A stretch of DNA of 64,000 nucleotides from an uncultured Campylobacter sp. (GTDB lineage Bacteria > Campylobacterota > Campylobacteria > Campylobacterales > Campylobacteraceae): positions 25,359-89,358 of the forward strand of contig CAKVAF010000007.1 in the NCBI GenBank assembly GCA_934718785.1, given 5' to 3'. Under the pieces are notes generated by a model. That model ran no database searches and was not told the DNA's origin. It saw only the letters and a list, made by a program, of their open reading frames with translations. The position numbers and the translations under genes are program-made. Positions within the stretch are counted from its first letter, which is position 1. Each line of letters begins with the position of its first letter. Shown in pieces: positions 56,398 through 64,000 of the stretch.

Positions 56398-57804
56398 TTA
56401 AATTTCTTTAAATTGAGCCAGTAAATTTTCTATGCGTTTCACGCACTCATCAACTCCTAAAAACTCAAGCACTTCAAAAATGCTAGGACTCACACTCGTG
56501 CCTGTTAAGGCAATTCTAAGGCACTGGGCTATGTTTTTAAGCTCTAAATGATGCGTGCTCAAAAAATCATTCGTGAAATTTTCAAACTCAAGGGCTGATT
56601 TTAAAGGCGTTTTAGCAGTTTTTAAAGCTTCTTTAAATTGCTTTAAATTTAAAAGAGCCTCAGCATTTATAAATTTCGCCACAGCCTTCTCATCGTAGTT
56701 TGAAGGCGCGTTTATAAGGGTTTTTGCGCTAGCTATAAGCTCGTTTAAATTTTTTGCCCTAGCTCTTAAAATATCTAGTAAAAACTCGCCTTTTTCAACT
56801 TTGCTTAAATCAAAGCCAAGCCCTTGAAGCTGGTGGTTGATCTCGCTAAAAGGTAAGCTTTTAATATAATGAATATTCAGCCACTCAAGCTTTTTAAAGC
56901 TATATGCAGAGGCGCTTTTGCTAATATTTGCAGAATCAAAGATCTTTTTAAGCTCATCAAGGCTGAAAATCTCATCATCGCCGTGGCTCCAGCCAAGCCG
57001 CACTAAGAAATTTAAAAGAGCCTGAGGCAAGATCCCCATAGCCTTATACTCCATCACATCCGTGGCACCGTGCCTTTTAGAAAGCTTTTTGCCATCTTCT
57101 GCGTGTATCATTGCTAAATGATAAAATTTAGGCACTTTAAAGCCTAAAGCTTCATAGAGCACGATTTGCTTAGGCGTGTTAGAAAGATGATCATCGCCTC
57201 TTATGACATCGCTAACGCCCATTAATGCGTCATCTACAACGACTGTGAAATTATAAGTGGGGCTGCCATCGCTTCTAGCGATGATAAAATCATCTAAAAT
57301 ATCCTCTACGCTGAATTTTACTTCGCCCTTAACCCCGTCTATAAATGAAATTTCGCCACTCTGCGGGGCTTTTATCCGCACCACAGGCGCAACGCCTTGG
57401 GGTGGCGTGCCTGTAAAGTCCCTATAACGCCCATCATAGCGCGGGCGTTCCTTGCGCGCTTCTTGCTCACTTCTTAGTTTATCAAGCTCTTCTTTACTCA
57501 TGTAGCAATAATAGGCCTTGCCTTCTTCTAGGAGCTTGGCGATATATTTTTTATAAAGTTCAAAACGTTTTGATTGATATTCTACTTGCCCGTCATAATC
57601 AAGCGAGCACCACGCAAAGGCTTCTAAAATCGCCTTTGTCGCTTCTTCGCTGTTGCGTTTTAAGTCTGTATCTTCTATTCTTAATAAAAACTTGCCCCCA
57701 TTTTTTCTAGCGTATAAATAATTATAAAGTGCTGTGCGCAAACCGCCTATGTGTAAATAGCCTGTTGGAGAGGGCGCAAAGCGAGTTGTAATCATTTTTT
57801 GCAT
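56398..57804 (-). CDS. gltX: Glutamyl-tRNA synthetase
   Basis: GltX charges tRNA with glutamate. The start is the ATG at 57804 (or 57795), since aaaagg precedes it; the longer frame back to 58068 is spurious and runs across the divergent SurA-like gene. The 468-residue protein has the HIGH-type motif APSPTGYLHIGGLRTALYN, the KMSKS-type GKKLSKRHGATDVMEY, and a C-terminal anticodon-binding domain. Campylobacterota usually carry two GltX proteins, one non-discriminating and working with GatCAB (gatB at 5811). Which one this is cannot be told by eye. Confidence 0.94.
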   Translation of the reverse strand: MQKMITTRFAPSPTGYLHIGGLRTALYNYLYARKNGGKFLLRIEDTDLKRNSEEATKAILEAFAWCSLDYDGQVEYQSKRFELYKKYIAKLLEEGKAYYCYMSKEELDKLRSEQEARKERPRYDGRYRDFTGTPPQGVAPVVRIKAPQSGEISFIDGVKGEVKFSVEDILDDFIIARSDGSPTYNFTVVVDDALMGVSDVIRGDDHLSNTPKQIVLYEALGFKVPKFYHLAMIHAEDGKKLSKRHGATDVMEYKAMGILPQALLNFLVRLGWSHGDDEIFSLDELKKIFDSANISKSASAYSFKKLEWLNIHYIKSLPFSEINHQLQGLGFDLSKVEKGEFLLDILRARAKNLNELIASAKTLINAPSNYDEKAVAKFINAEALLNLKQFKEALKTAKTPLKSALEFENFTNDFLSTHHLELKNIAQCLRIALTGTSVSPSIFEVLEFLGVDECVKRIENLLAQFKEI

Positions 57805-57868
57805 TTTGTGCCTTTTTGTTGAATTTTTGCTGTTATAATTGCGTATTATACTTAAATAAAGGTTTGAA

Positions 57869-58696
57869 ATGAGAAAAATTTTGATTTTTTTGACAATTTG
57901 TATGAGTTTAATGAAAGCTGATTCGCTTGTAAATGCCGTAGCTGTGGTCGTAGATAAAGAGCCTATTACACTTTTTGAAATTTCTAAAACAATGTCTTTG
58001 CAAAAGCTCAGCCAAGATAAAGCACTGGCTCTACTCATCAACGATAGGATAGAAAAAGCACAAAGCAAGCAACTAGGACTTAGCGTGAGTGATATGGAAT
58101 TTAATAGCGAATTGAACCGCTTTTTAGCTCAAAATGAGCAAAGCTTAGAGCAGTTTAAGGCAAATTTAAGAGCTTCAAAGCAAGATTTTAAAGACTTTGA
58201 AGAAGAATTTAAAAGCCAAATCCTAAAAAGAAAGCTTTATGATACCATTTCAAAGAGTGCAAAGCTTGATTATAGCGAAAGTGGGGCAAGGCAGTTTTAT
58301 GAGACGCATTTAAATGATTTTAGCGTGTATCAAAAAATCGGCGTCATCATTTATAGTAGCGCGAATTTAACAGCACTTGAAAAGACAATCAGCGGGCAAA
58401 GAAGAGACGCAAGGGTCAAAATTCAAAACGCCATTTTAACCCCACAAAATGCTGATCCCAGACTACTTAGCTATCTTTCAAGTCTAAATATCAATTCTTT
58501 TTCTGCGCTAAGCGAGCAAAATAATGAGTTTATAACTTATAAAATCACTTCAAAGCAAGAGCCACAAAATGTGAACTTTGATGATGCTAAAAATGAGATT
58601 ATGAATGCTTATATCACAAGCCAAAGGGCTGAGTATGTGCAAGATTATTTTGACAAAGCAAGGGCAAAAGCTGATATACAAGTGCTTAGAAAATAA
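57869..58696 (+). CDS. SurA-like periplasmic chaperone
   Basis: The 275-residue protein has a signal peptide (MRKILIFLTICMSLMKA) and a SurA N-domain: DSLVNAVAVVVDKEPITLFEISKTM then RIEKAQSKQLGLSVSDMEFNSELNRFLAQNEQSLEQFKANLRAS. A short PPIase-like segment follows (FYETHLNDFSVYQKIGVIIYSS), and a C-terminal helix returns to the chaperone core. I recall C. jejuni Cj1289 as the homologue with a SurA-like structure, lying beside a gltX gene as here. It is divergent from gltX, with 64 bases shared. Confidence 0.82.
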   Translation: MRKILIFLTICMSLMKADSLVNAVAVVVDKEPITLFEISKTMSLQKLSQDKALALLINDRIEKAQSKQLGLSVSDMEFNSELNRFLAQNEQSLEQFKANLRASKQDFKDFEEEFKSQILKRKLYDTISKSAKLDYSESGARQFYETHLNDFSVYQKIGVIIYSSANLTALEKTISGQRRDARVKIQNAILTPQNADPRLLSYLSSLNINSFSALSEQNNEFITYKITSKQEPQNVNFDDAKNEIMNAYITSQRAEYVQDYFDKARAKADIQVLRK

Positions 58697-58730
58697 ATTT
58701 ACACTTTAAAAGCTTGTTTGAAGTAGATTG

Positions 58731-59198
58731 ATGTTTAAAATCGTCCTGGTCGAGCCTAGAATTGCACAAAATACAGGAAGTATAGGCAGGATGTGTTATA
58801 ATGCAGGCTTTGAACTTCATATTATAAAGCCTTGCGTTTTTAGCCTTGATGAAAAGGCTGTAAGACGCGCTGGACTTGATTACTGGGCGAAGCTTAGCCC
58901 CGTGATTTGGGATAGTTTAGATGAGTTTTTAAAGTTTAATTTAGACTTTAAAGAGCGCTTTTTTTTCGCTACAACAAAGGCTAGCAAATTTCATTATGAA
59001 GCTAAATTTCAAAGGGGTGATTTTTTATTTTTTGGCAGTGAAAGTTATGGATTAAGCGAAAGCTTAAGAGCCTTAAATAAAAAAAACTGCATTAAAATTC
59101 CTATGAAAAACTGCGGCAGAAGCCTTAATCTTGCCACAAGCGTGGGCATCATCTCTTATGAAGCCTTAAGACAAAATTTAAATTTTTTCACGCCTTAA
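58731..59198 (+). CDS. trmL: tRNA (cytidine/uridine-34-2'-O)-methyltransferase TrmL
   Basis: TrmL is a SPOUT methyltransferase acting on the wobble base of tRNA(Leu). The 155-residue protein carries all three SPOUT motifs: VEPRIAQNTGSIGRMCYNAGFELHIIKP, LFFGSESYGLSES and IPMKNCGRSLNLATSVGIISYEALRQ. I chose ATG 58731 over the TTG one codon upstream. It lies between the SurA-like gene and the flagellar rod genes. Confidence 0.92.
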   Translation: MFKIVLVEPRIAQNTGSIGRMCYNAGFELHIIKPCVFSLDEKAVRRAGLDYWAKLSPVIWDSLDEFLKFNLDFKERFFFATTKASKFHYEAKFQRGDFLFFGSESYGLSESLRALNKKNCIKIPMKNCGRSLNLATSVGIISYEALRQNLNFFTP

Positions 59199-59227
59199 AA
59201 TCCTATAAATTCAGCATTTAAATCATT

Positions 59228-59246
59228 TTGGAACACTCTTTGCTTT
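59228..59246 (+). promoter_or_regulatory. Sigma-54 promoter of the flagellar rod gene
   Basis: TTGGAACACTCTTTGCTTT has GG at 59230-59231 and GC at 59242-59243, the 12-base spacing required for sigma-54. It lies 30 bases before the 59277 start and fits FlgR/RpoN control of rod and hook genes in Campylobacter. Confidence 0.85.
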
Positions 59247-59276
59247 AAGAGCTGAAATTTCAAAAAAGGTGCAAGA

Positions 59277-60089
59277 ATGCAAAATGGATATTATCAAGCT
59301 ACAGGCGGTATGGTCACGCAGTTTAACCGCCTTGATGTTATCTCAAACAATCTAGCCAACATTAACACAAGTGGCTACAAAAAAGATGATGTCATCATAG
59401 CTGATTTTAAGCGCATTTATAGAGAAGTGCAAGACGAGCTGCCTATTGCAAATCATACGCGTGAGGGTTCTCGCTTTGTAAATTCCACGATTGATAGAGT
59501 GCCTCAAGTGAGCGAGACTTACACAGACTTTAGCACAGGCACATTTAAGGTAACAAACAATCCTTTGGATATGGCATTAAGTAGAGCCGATACCTTTTAT
59601 CTGGTGCGCACAAAAGACGGCGAAATCAGACTCAGCCAAGATGGCAATTTCCAGCTCAATCAGGATGGAATTTTAGTCAATAAACAGGGCTATGAAGTGC
59701 TAAATAGCAATTATTTTGACAATCCTGATGCAGCAACTGTGCAAATAGATCCAAACTCAACTTATATCAATGTAGATAAAGATGGCAATATAGAAGTGGA
59801 TGGTGCAAATGTAACAAGGCTTTTCATCGCTCAAGTTGATGACATTAGGGCATTGAAAAAAGAAGGCGATAATGTGTATAAAATCGATGATTTGACGCGC
59901 ATTAGGGATTTAGACAATTCAAATGCAGTGCGTCAGGGCTACTCGCAAGGCTCAAATGTCAATGCTGTGCTTGAAATGACTGGACTCATCGAAGCAAATC
60001 GTATGGTAGAGATGTATCAAAAAGTGATGACATCGCATATGGATGATTTAAATCAAGATGCTATTAATAAACTTGCAAGTTTAAGCTGA
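59277..60089 (+). CDS. flgG2: Flagellar basal-body rod protein (FlgF-like; called FlgG2 in C. jejuni)
   Basis: A flagellar rod component exported by the flagellar type III system. The 270-residue protein has the rod-family N-terminus (QATGGMVTQFNRLDVISNNLANINTSGYKKD), a domain beginning PLDMALSRADTFYLVRTKDGEIRLSQDGNFQLNQDGILVNKQGYEVL, and the C-terminal helix VNAVLEMTGLIEANRMVEMYQKVMTSHMDDLNQDAINKLA. It is of FlgF type and is followed by FlgG 99 bases on. A sigma-54 promoter lies just upstream, and the ATG follows aaggtgcaaga. Confidence 0.9.
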   Translation: MQNGYYQATGGMVTQFNRLDVISNNLANINTSGYKKDDVIIADFKRIYREVQDELPIANHTREGSRFVNSTIDRVPQVSETYTDFSTGTFKVTNNPLDMALSRADTFYLVRTKDGEIRLSQDGNFQLNQDGILVNKQGYEVLNSNYFDNPDAATVQIDPNSTYINVDKDGNIEVDGANVTRLFIAQVDDIRALKKEGDNVYKIDDLTRIRDLDNSNAVRQGYSQGSNVNAVLEMTGLIEANRMVEMYQKVMTSHMDDLNQDAINKLASLS

Positions 60090-60188
60090 TAAAATGATTT
60101 AAATTTAAAGTTGAATTTAAAATTTTGTTTTAAAGAATTTAAAATTTTAAAGCGTGAAATTTAAGGTAAAATTTAGAAAGGATAGAAA

Positions 60189-60980
60189 ATGTTAAGATCA
60201 CTTCACACTGCAGCAACGGGCATGATAGCTCAGCAAACGCAAATTGATGTAACCTCAAATAATATAGCAAATGTCAATACCGTGGGCTTTAAAAAAGGAC
60301 GCGCTGAATTTGCTGATTTGATGTATCAAAGTATGAAATACGCAGGCACTTCAACCTCAGCCACCACGCTTTCGCCCTCTGGCATAGAAGTAGGGCTTGG
60401 CTCTCGCCCTGTGGCTGTTACAAAGGTCTTTACTGAGGGCTCTTTTAAATCAACCAGCACAGAGAGCTTGGATATGGCGATACAAGGCAATGGCTTTTTT
60501 CAAATCCAGCTTCCTGATGGCACCACAGCCTACACTAGAAATGGTCAATTCACCCGCGATAATGAGGGAAATATAGTCAATGCTGAGGGCTATTTTCTTT
60601 TGCCACAAATTACCATACCTGAGGGCGCAACTCATGTAAATATCGCTCAAGATGGCACAGTTTCAGTGATGTTAGCAGGAGAAACTCAAGAAACTCAGCT
60701 AGGACAAATCGAACTTGTCAATTTCATCAACCCAGCAGGCCTTCACTCTATGGGGGATAATCTTTATCTTGAAACAGGAGCAAGTGGAGCACCAGTAGCT
60801 GGTATAGCAGGGCAAGACGGACTTGGCACTATAAGACAGGGCTTTGTAGAAATGTCAAATGTGCAACTTGTTGAAGAAATGACGGATCTAATAACTGGAC
60901 AAAGAGCTTATGAAGCAGGCTCAAAGGCTATCACAACAAGCGATGATATGCTTTCAATTGTCAATCAGCTCAAAAGATAA
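60189..60980 (+). CDS. flgG: Flagellar distal rod protein FlgG
   Basis: FlgG forms the distal rod. The 263-residue protein starts MLRSLHTAATGMIAQQTQIDVTSNNIANVNTVGFKKGRAEFADLMYQ, has IQGNGFFQIQLPDGTTAYTRNGQFTRDNEGNIVNAEGY, and ends with VQLVEEMTDLITGQRAYEAGSKAITTSDDMLSIVNQLKR, all diagnostic. It shares the sigma-54 unit of the upstream rod gene. A hairpin with a T tract follows within 20 bases. Confidence 0.95.
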   Translation: MLRSLHTAATGMIAQQTQIDVTSNNIANVNTVGFKKGRAEFADLMYQSMKYAGTSTSATTLSPSGIEVGLGSRPVAVTKVFTEGSFKSTSTESLDMAIQGNGFFQIQLPDGTTAYTRNGQFTRDNEGNIVNAEGYFLLPQITIPEGATHVNIAQDGTVSVMLAGETQETQLGQIELVNFINPAGLHSMGDNLYLETGASGAPVAGIAGQDGLGTIRQGFVEMSNVQLVEEMTDLITGQRAYEAGSKAITTSDDMLSIVNQLKR

Positions 60981-60995
60981 GTCTAAATGAAATTT

Positions 60996-61027
60996 TTGCT
61001 GAAATTCTTTAAATTTCAGCAATTTTT
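60996..61027 (+). terminator. Intrinsic terminator after flgG
   Basis: TTGCTGAAATT and AATTTCAGCAA form an 11-bp stem followed by TTTTT. Confidence 0.75.
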
Positions 61028-61178
61028 ATGAAAATATATAAGAATTATATAAATTCAAAAATTTTACAAAAAATTCATCATCGTGGGCAAAAAAAACATT
61101 TTGTTATCGTGCATTTACTCATTTTTACTACACTAAATTTTGCAAATCATTTTACAAATTCACAAAAAAGGATAAAGT

Positions 61179-61715
61179 ATGAAAAAGATACTTTTAGGCT
61201 CTATGGCTTTAACAGCGTTGCTTTTTGGGGCTAACAGCGAGGTTTTTAACCCCAAATCAGCCGAACATTTGGTCATTAAAATGCAAATTTTAGACCAAAA
61301 GAAAAACAAGGACGCGGGCGAGATTGTCGCGGTGCAAACCCCTTATGGCGTGGCGTTTTTCCCAAATCTTAAAGGCTTGGAGGCTGGACTTCATGGCTTT
61401 CATATCCACGAAAATGCCGATTGTGGCAAGACTGACAAGGGTTTGGGAATGAAAGCGGGCGGACACTGGGACCCAGAAAAGACTACGAACCACTCTTTGC
61501 CTTGGGACGACAACGGACACAAGGGCGATTTGCCAGCCTTGTATGTGGATAAGGACGGCAACGCGAACAGCCCCGTGCTAGCCCCTAAAATCAAGGCTTT
61601 GAGCGATATTAAAAAACACTCTTTGATGATTCACTTCGGTGGAGACAATCACAGCGACCATCCAGCAGCACTTGGCGGTGGCGGTGCGAGAATGGCTTGT
61701 GGTGTCATCAAATAG
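61179..61715 (+). CDS. sodC: Cu-Zn superoxide dismutase SodC
   Basis: SodC dismutates superoxide in the periplasm. The 178-residue protein has a signal peptide ([20 protein letters not shown]) and the copper and zinc ligands in [28 protein letters not shown] and [13 protein letters not shown]. The disulfide pair is probably Cys of ENADC and of MACGVIK. By hand count, 32 of 60 bases at 61441-61500 are G or C, against 25-26 of 60 in coding lines of flgG2 and dcuB, and Leu is often TTG, so acquisition from another source is plausible. I do not recall sodC in C. jejuni. The ATG follows aaaaaggataaagt. Confidence 0.9.
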   Translation: MKKILLGSMALTALLFGANSEVFNPKSAEHLVIKMQILDQKKNKDAGEIVAVQTPYGVAFFPNLKGLEAGLHGFHIHENADCGKTDKGLGMKAGGHWDPEKTTNHSLPWDDNGHKGDLPALYVDKDGNANSPVLAPKIKALSDIKKHSLMIHFGGDNHSDHPAALGGGGARMACGVIK

Positions 61716-62340
61716 CCTTTTTGCTCAAATTTTTTAAATTTGGGCGAGTTAAATGCTAAAATTCAACGCTTTTTTGTGAAATTTTGCAAAAAGGCGTTGG
61801 ATTAAAGTGCGAATTCATCACACGCAAAATCCACGCCCCACGCTGTGAGTATCCACGCCGTGTTGAATTTGAAATGTGAATTCATCACACACAAAATCAA
61901 AGCTCAATCAAAGCGTGGCGTAATCATAAATTTAAGCCTTTTGCTTTGTGCTATCATACTTGCTTACGCATTTTGCCACGCAAAACCCTTTGCCTAACCG
62001 CCACGCCGTAAAAACGGCTGACAATCGCCACTTTTAAAAACACAGCGACAACGCAGTGCGCAATTTCCTAAAAACACAAAAAATTCAACGCTTTTGCTCA
62101 AATTCCGCTCGCACCTTTCTCAAAATACACAGAAATTCACAGCTTCACGCAACTTTTTCAAATATGTTTTATTTCATTTACACTTTAAGCATTCTTTTAG
62201 AAACGCCCTAAATTCCGCCCCCTTTGGCGCAAAAAATTCAAAAAAAACGCAAATTTTATTAACTTTTGCCTTATTTTTGAGAAAAATTTAACAAAATTTG
62301 AGTTAAAATAAACGCACTATTTTACATTAAAGGAGAATAT
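61716..62340. other. Gene-free 625-base stretch with direct and inverted repeats
   Basis: No credible gene is visible. It holds an imperfect direct repeat (GTGCGAATTCATCACACGCA.. at 61807-61831 and ATGTGAATTCATCACACACA.. at 61874-61898, 22 of 25 bases alike), an inverted repeat TTCAACGC...G at 61762-61776 against 61787-61801, and CCACGCC three times (61831, 61853, 61994). AATTCAACGCTTTTG near 62087 repeats the start of the inverted repeat. The stretch is less AT-rich than most gaps here. It may be debris of a larger insertion together with sodC. Confidence 0.5.
61807..61898. repeat. Imperfect 25-base direct repeat
   Basis: Copies at 61807-61831 and 61874-61898 share TGAATTCATCACAC- and CAAAATC-type sequence with three differences, 67 bases apart. 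It is not part of the other repeat families in the window. Confidence 0.7.
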
Positions 62341-63717
62341 ATGGAGTTTTTGACCTCATTAAGCGATGGCAAGCAGTTTGCTATACAGCTTATCATCGTG
62401 CTGATTTGTCTCTTTTATGGGGCAAGAAAAGGCGGTATCGCGCTTGGACTACTTGGCGGTATCGGTATATTTGTGCTAAGTTTTGGCTTTGATGTAAAAC
62501 CGGGCAAGCCAGCAACGGGTGTTATCTTTACCATACTTTGCGTGGTAACGGCTAGTGCTACGCTGCTTGCTAGCGGCGGGCTTGATGTGATGTTGCAAAT
62601 TGCTGAGCGCATTTTAAGGCGAAATCCAAAGTTTTTGACTATACTCGCGCCCTTTGTTACTTGGTTTCTTACCATACTTTGCGGCACAGGGCATGTGGTT
62701 TATACGATGATGCCTATCATCTATGACATAGCGATTAAAAATGGCATTCGCCCCGAACGCCCTATGGCAGCCTCATCTATCTCATCGCAAATGGGAATTA
62801 TTTGTTCGCCTGTGAGCGTGGCGGTGGTGAGTCTTACAGCTATGCTTTTGGCTGAAGGCGTGCCGCATATGAATGGCTTTGATGGCTATATAAATTTGCT
62901 TCAAATTACTATTCCAGCTGGTGCTATGGGTGTTTTGGCTGTGGGCATTTTCTCGTGGTTTCGAGGCAAGGATTTAGACAAAGATGAGGAGTTTCAAGCC
63001 AAGCTTAAAGACCCAAAATTCAAAGAGTATGTTTATGGCGAAAACAAAACACTTTTAGGAGTGAAGTTGCCTACTATTGAATGGGTTGCTATGTGGATAT
63101 TTTTGGGCGCGATTGCCATTGTAGCTTTTTTGGGCATTTTTAAAGAATTTCGTCCTAGTTTTGACGGTAAACCTATGGGTATGGTGGCTGTGATACAAAT
63201 GTTTATGCTGATGGCGGGTGCTGCTTTGGTTATCTTTACCAAGGTCAAAGTAAGTGATATAGGTTCAAACGCGATTTTTAAATCAGGTATGATAGCGATG
63301 GTAGCGGTGTTTGGAATTTCTTGGATGGCTGATTCTATGTTTGCTGTGCATACTCCTATGCTTAAAGCTGCTCTTGGCGAGGTTGTTAGAGAGCATCCTT
63401 GGACCTATGCGGTAATGCTCCTTTTAATTTCCAAATTTGTTAATTCTCAAGCTGCAGCCTTAGCAGCATTTGTTCCCATTGCTTTAGCTGTTGGCGTTAG
63501 TCCAGCTGTTATCGTAGCTTTTTCAGCAGCTTGCTATGGTTATTATATCTTGCCAACTTATCCAAGCGACCTTGCGACCATACAATTTGACCGCTCAGGC
63601 ACAACGCATATCGGTAAATTTGTCATCAACCACAGCTTTATTATCCCAGGGCTTGTTGGTGTCATCACCTCTTGTATCTTTGGTTATCTCATAGCCTCTG
63701 TTGCTGGATATTTATAA
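62341..63717 (+). CDS. dcuB: Anaerobic C4-dicarboxylate transporter, Dcu family
   Basis: Dcu carriers exchange fumarate, aspartate or malate for succinate in microaerobic and anaerobic respiration. The 458-residue protein has about ten to twelve membrane helices, with [22 protein letters not shown] at the N-terminus, [45 protein letters not shown] and [15 protein letters not shown]. DcuA and DcuB are close; I favour DcuB because no aspA gene adjoins, but this is weak. The ATG follows aaaggagaatat. Confidence 0.85.
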   Translation: MEFLTSLSDGKQFAIQLIIVLICLFYGARKGGIALGLLGGIGIFVLSFGFDVKPGKPATGVIFTILCVVTASATLLASGGLDVMLQIAERILRRNPKFLTILAPFVTWFLTILCGTGHVVYTMMPIIYDIAIKNGIRPERPMAASSISSQMGIICSPVSVAVVSLTAMLLAEGVPHMNGFDGYINLLQITIPAGAMGVLAVGIFSWFRGKDLDKDEEFQAKLKDPKFKEYVYGENKTLLGVKLPTIEWVAMWIFLGAIAIVAFLGIFKEFRPSFDGKPMGMVAVIQMFMLMAGAALVIFTKVKVSDIGSNAIFKSGMIAMVAVFGISWMADSMFAVHTPMLKAALGEVVREHPWTYAVMLLLISKFVNSQAAALAAFVPIALAVGVSPAVIVAFSAACYGYYILPTYPSDLATIQFDRSGTTHIGKFVINHSFIIPGLVGVITSCIFGYLIASVAGYL

Positions 63718-63728
63718 AATAAAGTGTG

Positions 63729-63800
63729 GATTGCTTCGTCGCTTCGCTTCTCGCAATGACAATAGTTTAGCTGTCATTGCTTGCAACGCGTGGCAAGTCA
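63729..63800. repeat. GTCATTGCGAG-type elements after dcuB
   Basis: Inverted copy 63729-63760 (GATTGCTTCGTC...CTCGCAATGAC) and a worn direct copy 63773-63800 (GTCATTGCTTGC...GTGGCAAGTC) lie between dcuB and the final gene. Confidence 0.7.
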
Positions 63801-63863
63801 TAAATTTATAAAAATAAAAATTTAAATTTTCAAAAATCATTTTTTAAAAAAAGGACAAAATCA

Positions 63864-64000
63864 ATGACTCAAACAACTTCATCATCAAACACAATGAGCT
63901 TACCCCTTTTTAACAATCCAAGTTCAGCGGCTGAAAGAATCAAAAATCATCTAGCTTATAAACTAGGTCTAGCTATGATTGCTTATGATACTGATAAAAA
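63864..64000 (+). CDS. Unidentified protein, N-terminus only (partial)
   Basis: The frame from the ATG at 63864 (after aaaggacaaaatca) is open to the right edge. It reads MTQTTSSSNTMSLPLFNNPS then SAAERIKNHLAYKLGLAMIAYDTDK. The R-x-K-N-H-L-A-Y-K-L-G motif resembles a short segment I have seen in several Campylobacter glycosyltransferase and surface-carbohydrate proteins, from memory, so a role in capsule or LOS is possible. With only 45 residues no family can be fixed. Confidence 0.5.
   Translation, partial: MTQTTSSSNTMSLPLFNNPSSAAERIKNHLAYKLGLAMIAYDTDK

Noticed and set aside
57805..58068. N-terminal extension of gltX by about 88 residues
   Set aside because: It overlaps most of the 5' end of the divergent SurA-like gene, and the family starts at MITTRFAPSPTG.
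61028..61234. Small frame before and into sodC
   Set aside because: It overlaps the sodC signal peptide in another frame, lacks a ribosome site and has no protein-like composition.
62094..62291. 65-codon frame in the sodC-dcuB gap
   Set aside because: Its translation is His/Phe/Lys-rich without motif, and no ribosome site precedes it. It is better treated as non-coding.

Overview
The window is a contiguous piece of an AT-rich Campylobacterota chromosome, most likely a Campylobacter of the thermotolerant (jejuni/upsaliensis/lari-like) group. The evidence is gene content and local order recalled from C. jejuni: clpS-clpA-aat; an organophosphate ABC operon behind a PhosR-type box; glyQ-nif3-zinc ribbon-waaA-rluA; clpB-csoR-ctpA-purC-purS-purQ-plsC; ccoI-ccoS; gltX beside a SurA-like gene; and the flgG pair. 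Futalosine-pathway menaquinone genes (mqnA, mqnC), a NadD-RsfS reading frame and 6S RNA upstream of purD fit the same group. Species cannot be named from sequence alone. A siroheme/sulfite-type locus at the left edge, a gdhA and a Cu-Zn sodC are, as far as I recall, not core C. jejuni genes.

Layout. 1-1815: end of a protein carrying a TusA-like domain, then siroheme synthase. 1958-5611: thioredoxin-like lipoprotein and the complete N-degron set clpS-clpA-aat. 5811-9212: gatB (minus), a NYN/PIN-like protein with a duplicated translated repeat, and an agmatine deiminase-type enzyme. 9256-13287: 6S RNA, purD, an RDD protein and lptD. 13462-20726: phosphate-stress organophosphate operon (binding protein, phytase-like esterase, frameshifted phosphodiesterase, two permeases, ATPase, HAD enzyme), broken up by two repeat clusters. 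20930-26354: DUF3972-like gene, glyQ, Nif3-like, zinc-ribbon protein, waaA and an RluA-type synthase. 26456-30179 (minus): gapA-pgk-tpiA-fabI. 30239-31126: nadD-rsfS fusion. 31175-36185 (minus): ctpA-purC-purS-purQ, then a sequon-rich periplasmic protein and plsC. 36294-39551: His-rich CsoR-type repressor and clpB. 39600-42428 (minus): two small proteins, a prepilin-like protein and priA. 42531-48669: uvrB, a TIGR02757-like gene, a HAD phosphatase and ccoI-ccoS. 48818-50300 (minus): surE and tcdA. 50463-53980: OmpR/histidine kinase pair and mqnC. 54196-57804 (minus): gltX, then mqnA-gdhA. 57869-60980: SurA-like chaperone, trmL and two flagellar rod genes behind a sigma-54 promoter. 61179-64000: sodC, a 625-bp gene-free stretch, dcuB and the start of an unidentified gene.

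The most unusual material is non-coding. (1) Two adjacent diverged hairpin elements (14509-14750) differ by compensatory base changes in their central stem. (2) About fourteen GTCATTGCGAG...CAATC elements, usually in inverted pairs, keep their ends while their central stems change sequence but stay self-complementary. (3) A short GC-rich element (core AAAACAGCGGCGC) recurs between genes and also in frame inside genes. Other points to check are an A7-tract frameshift in the phosphodiesterase, a perfect 13-bp inverted repeat starting at the predicted clpB transcription start, a His-rich copper repressor and GC-rich sodC and gdhA. No tRNA, rRNA, CRISPR array, prophage or intact insertion sequence was seen.
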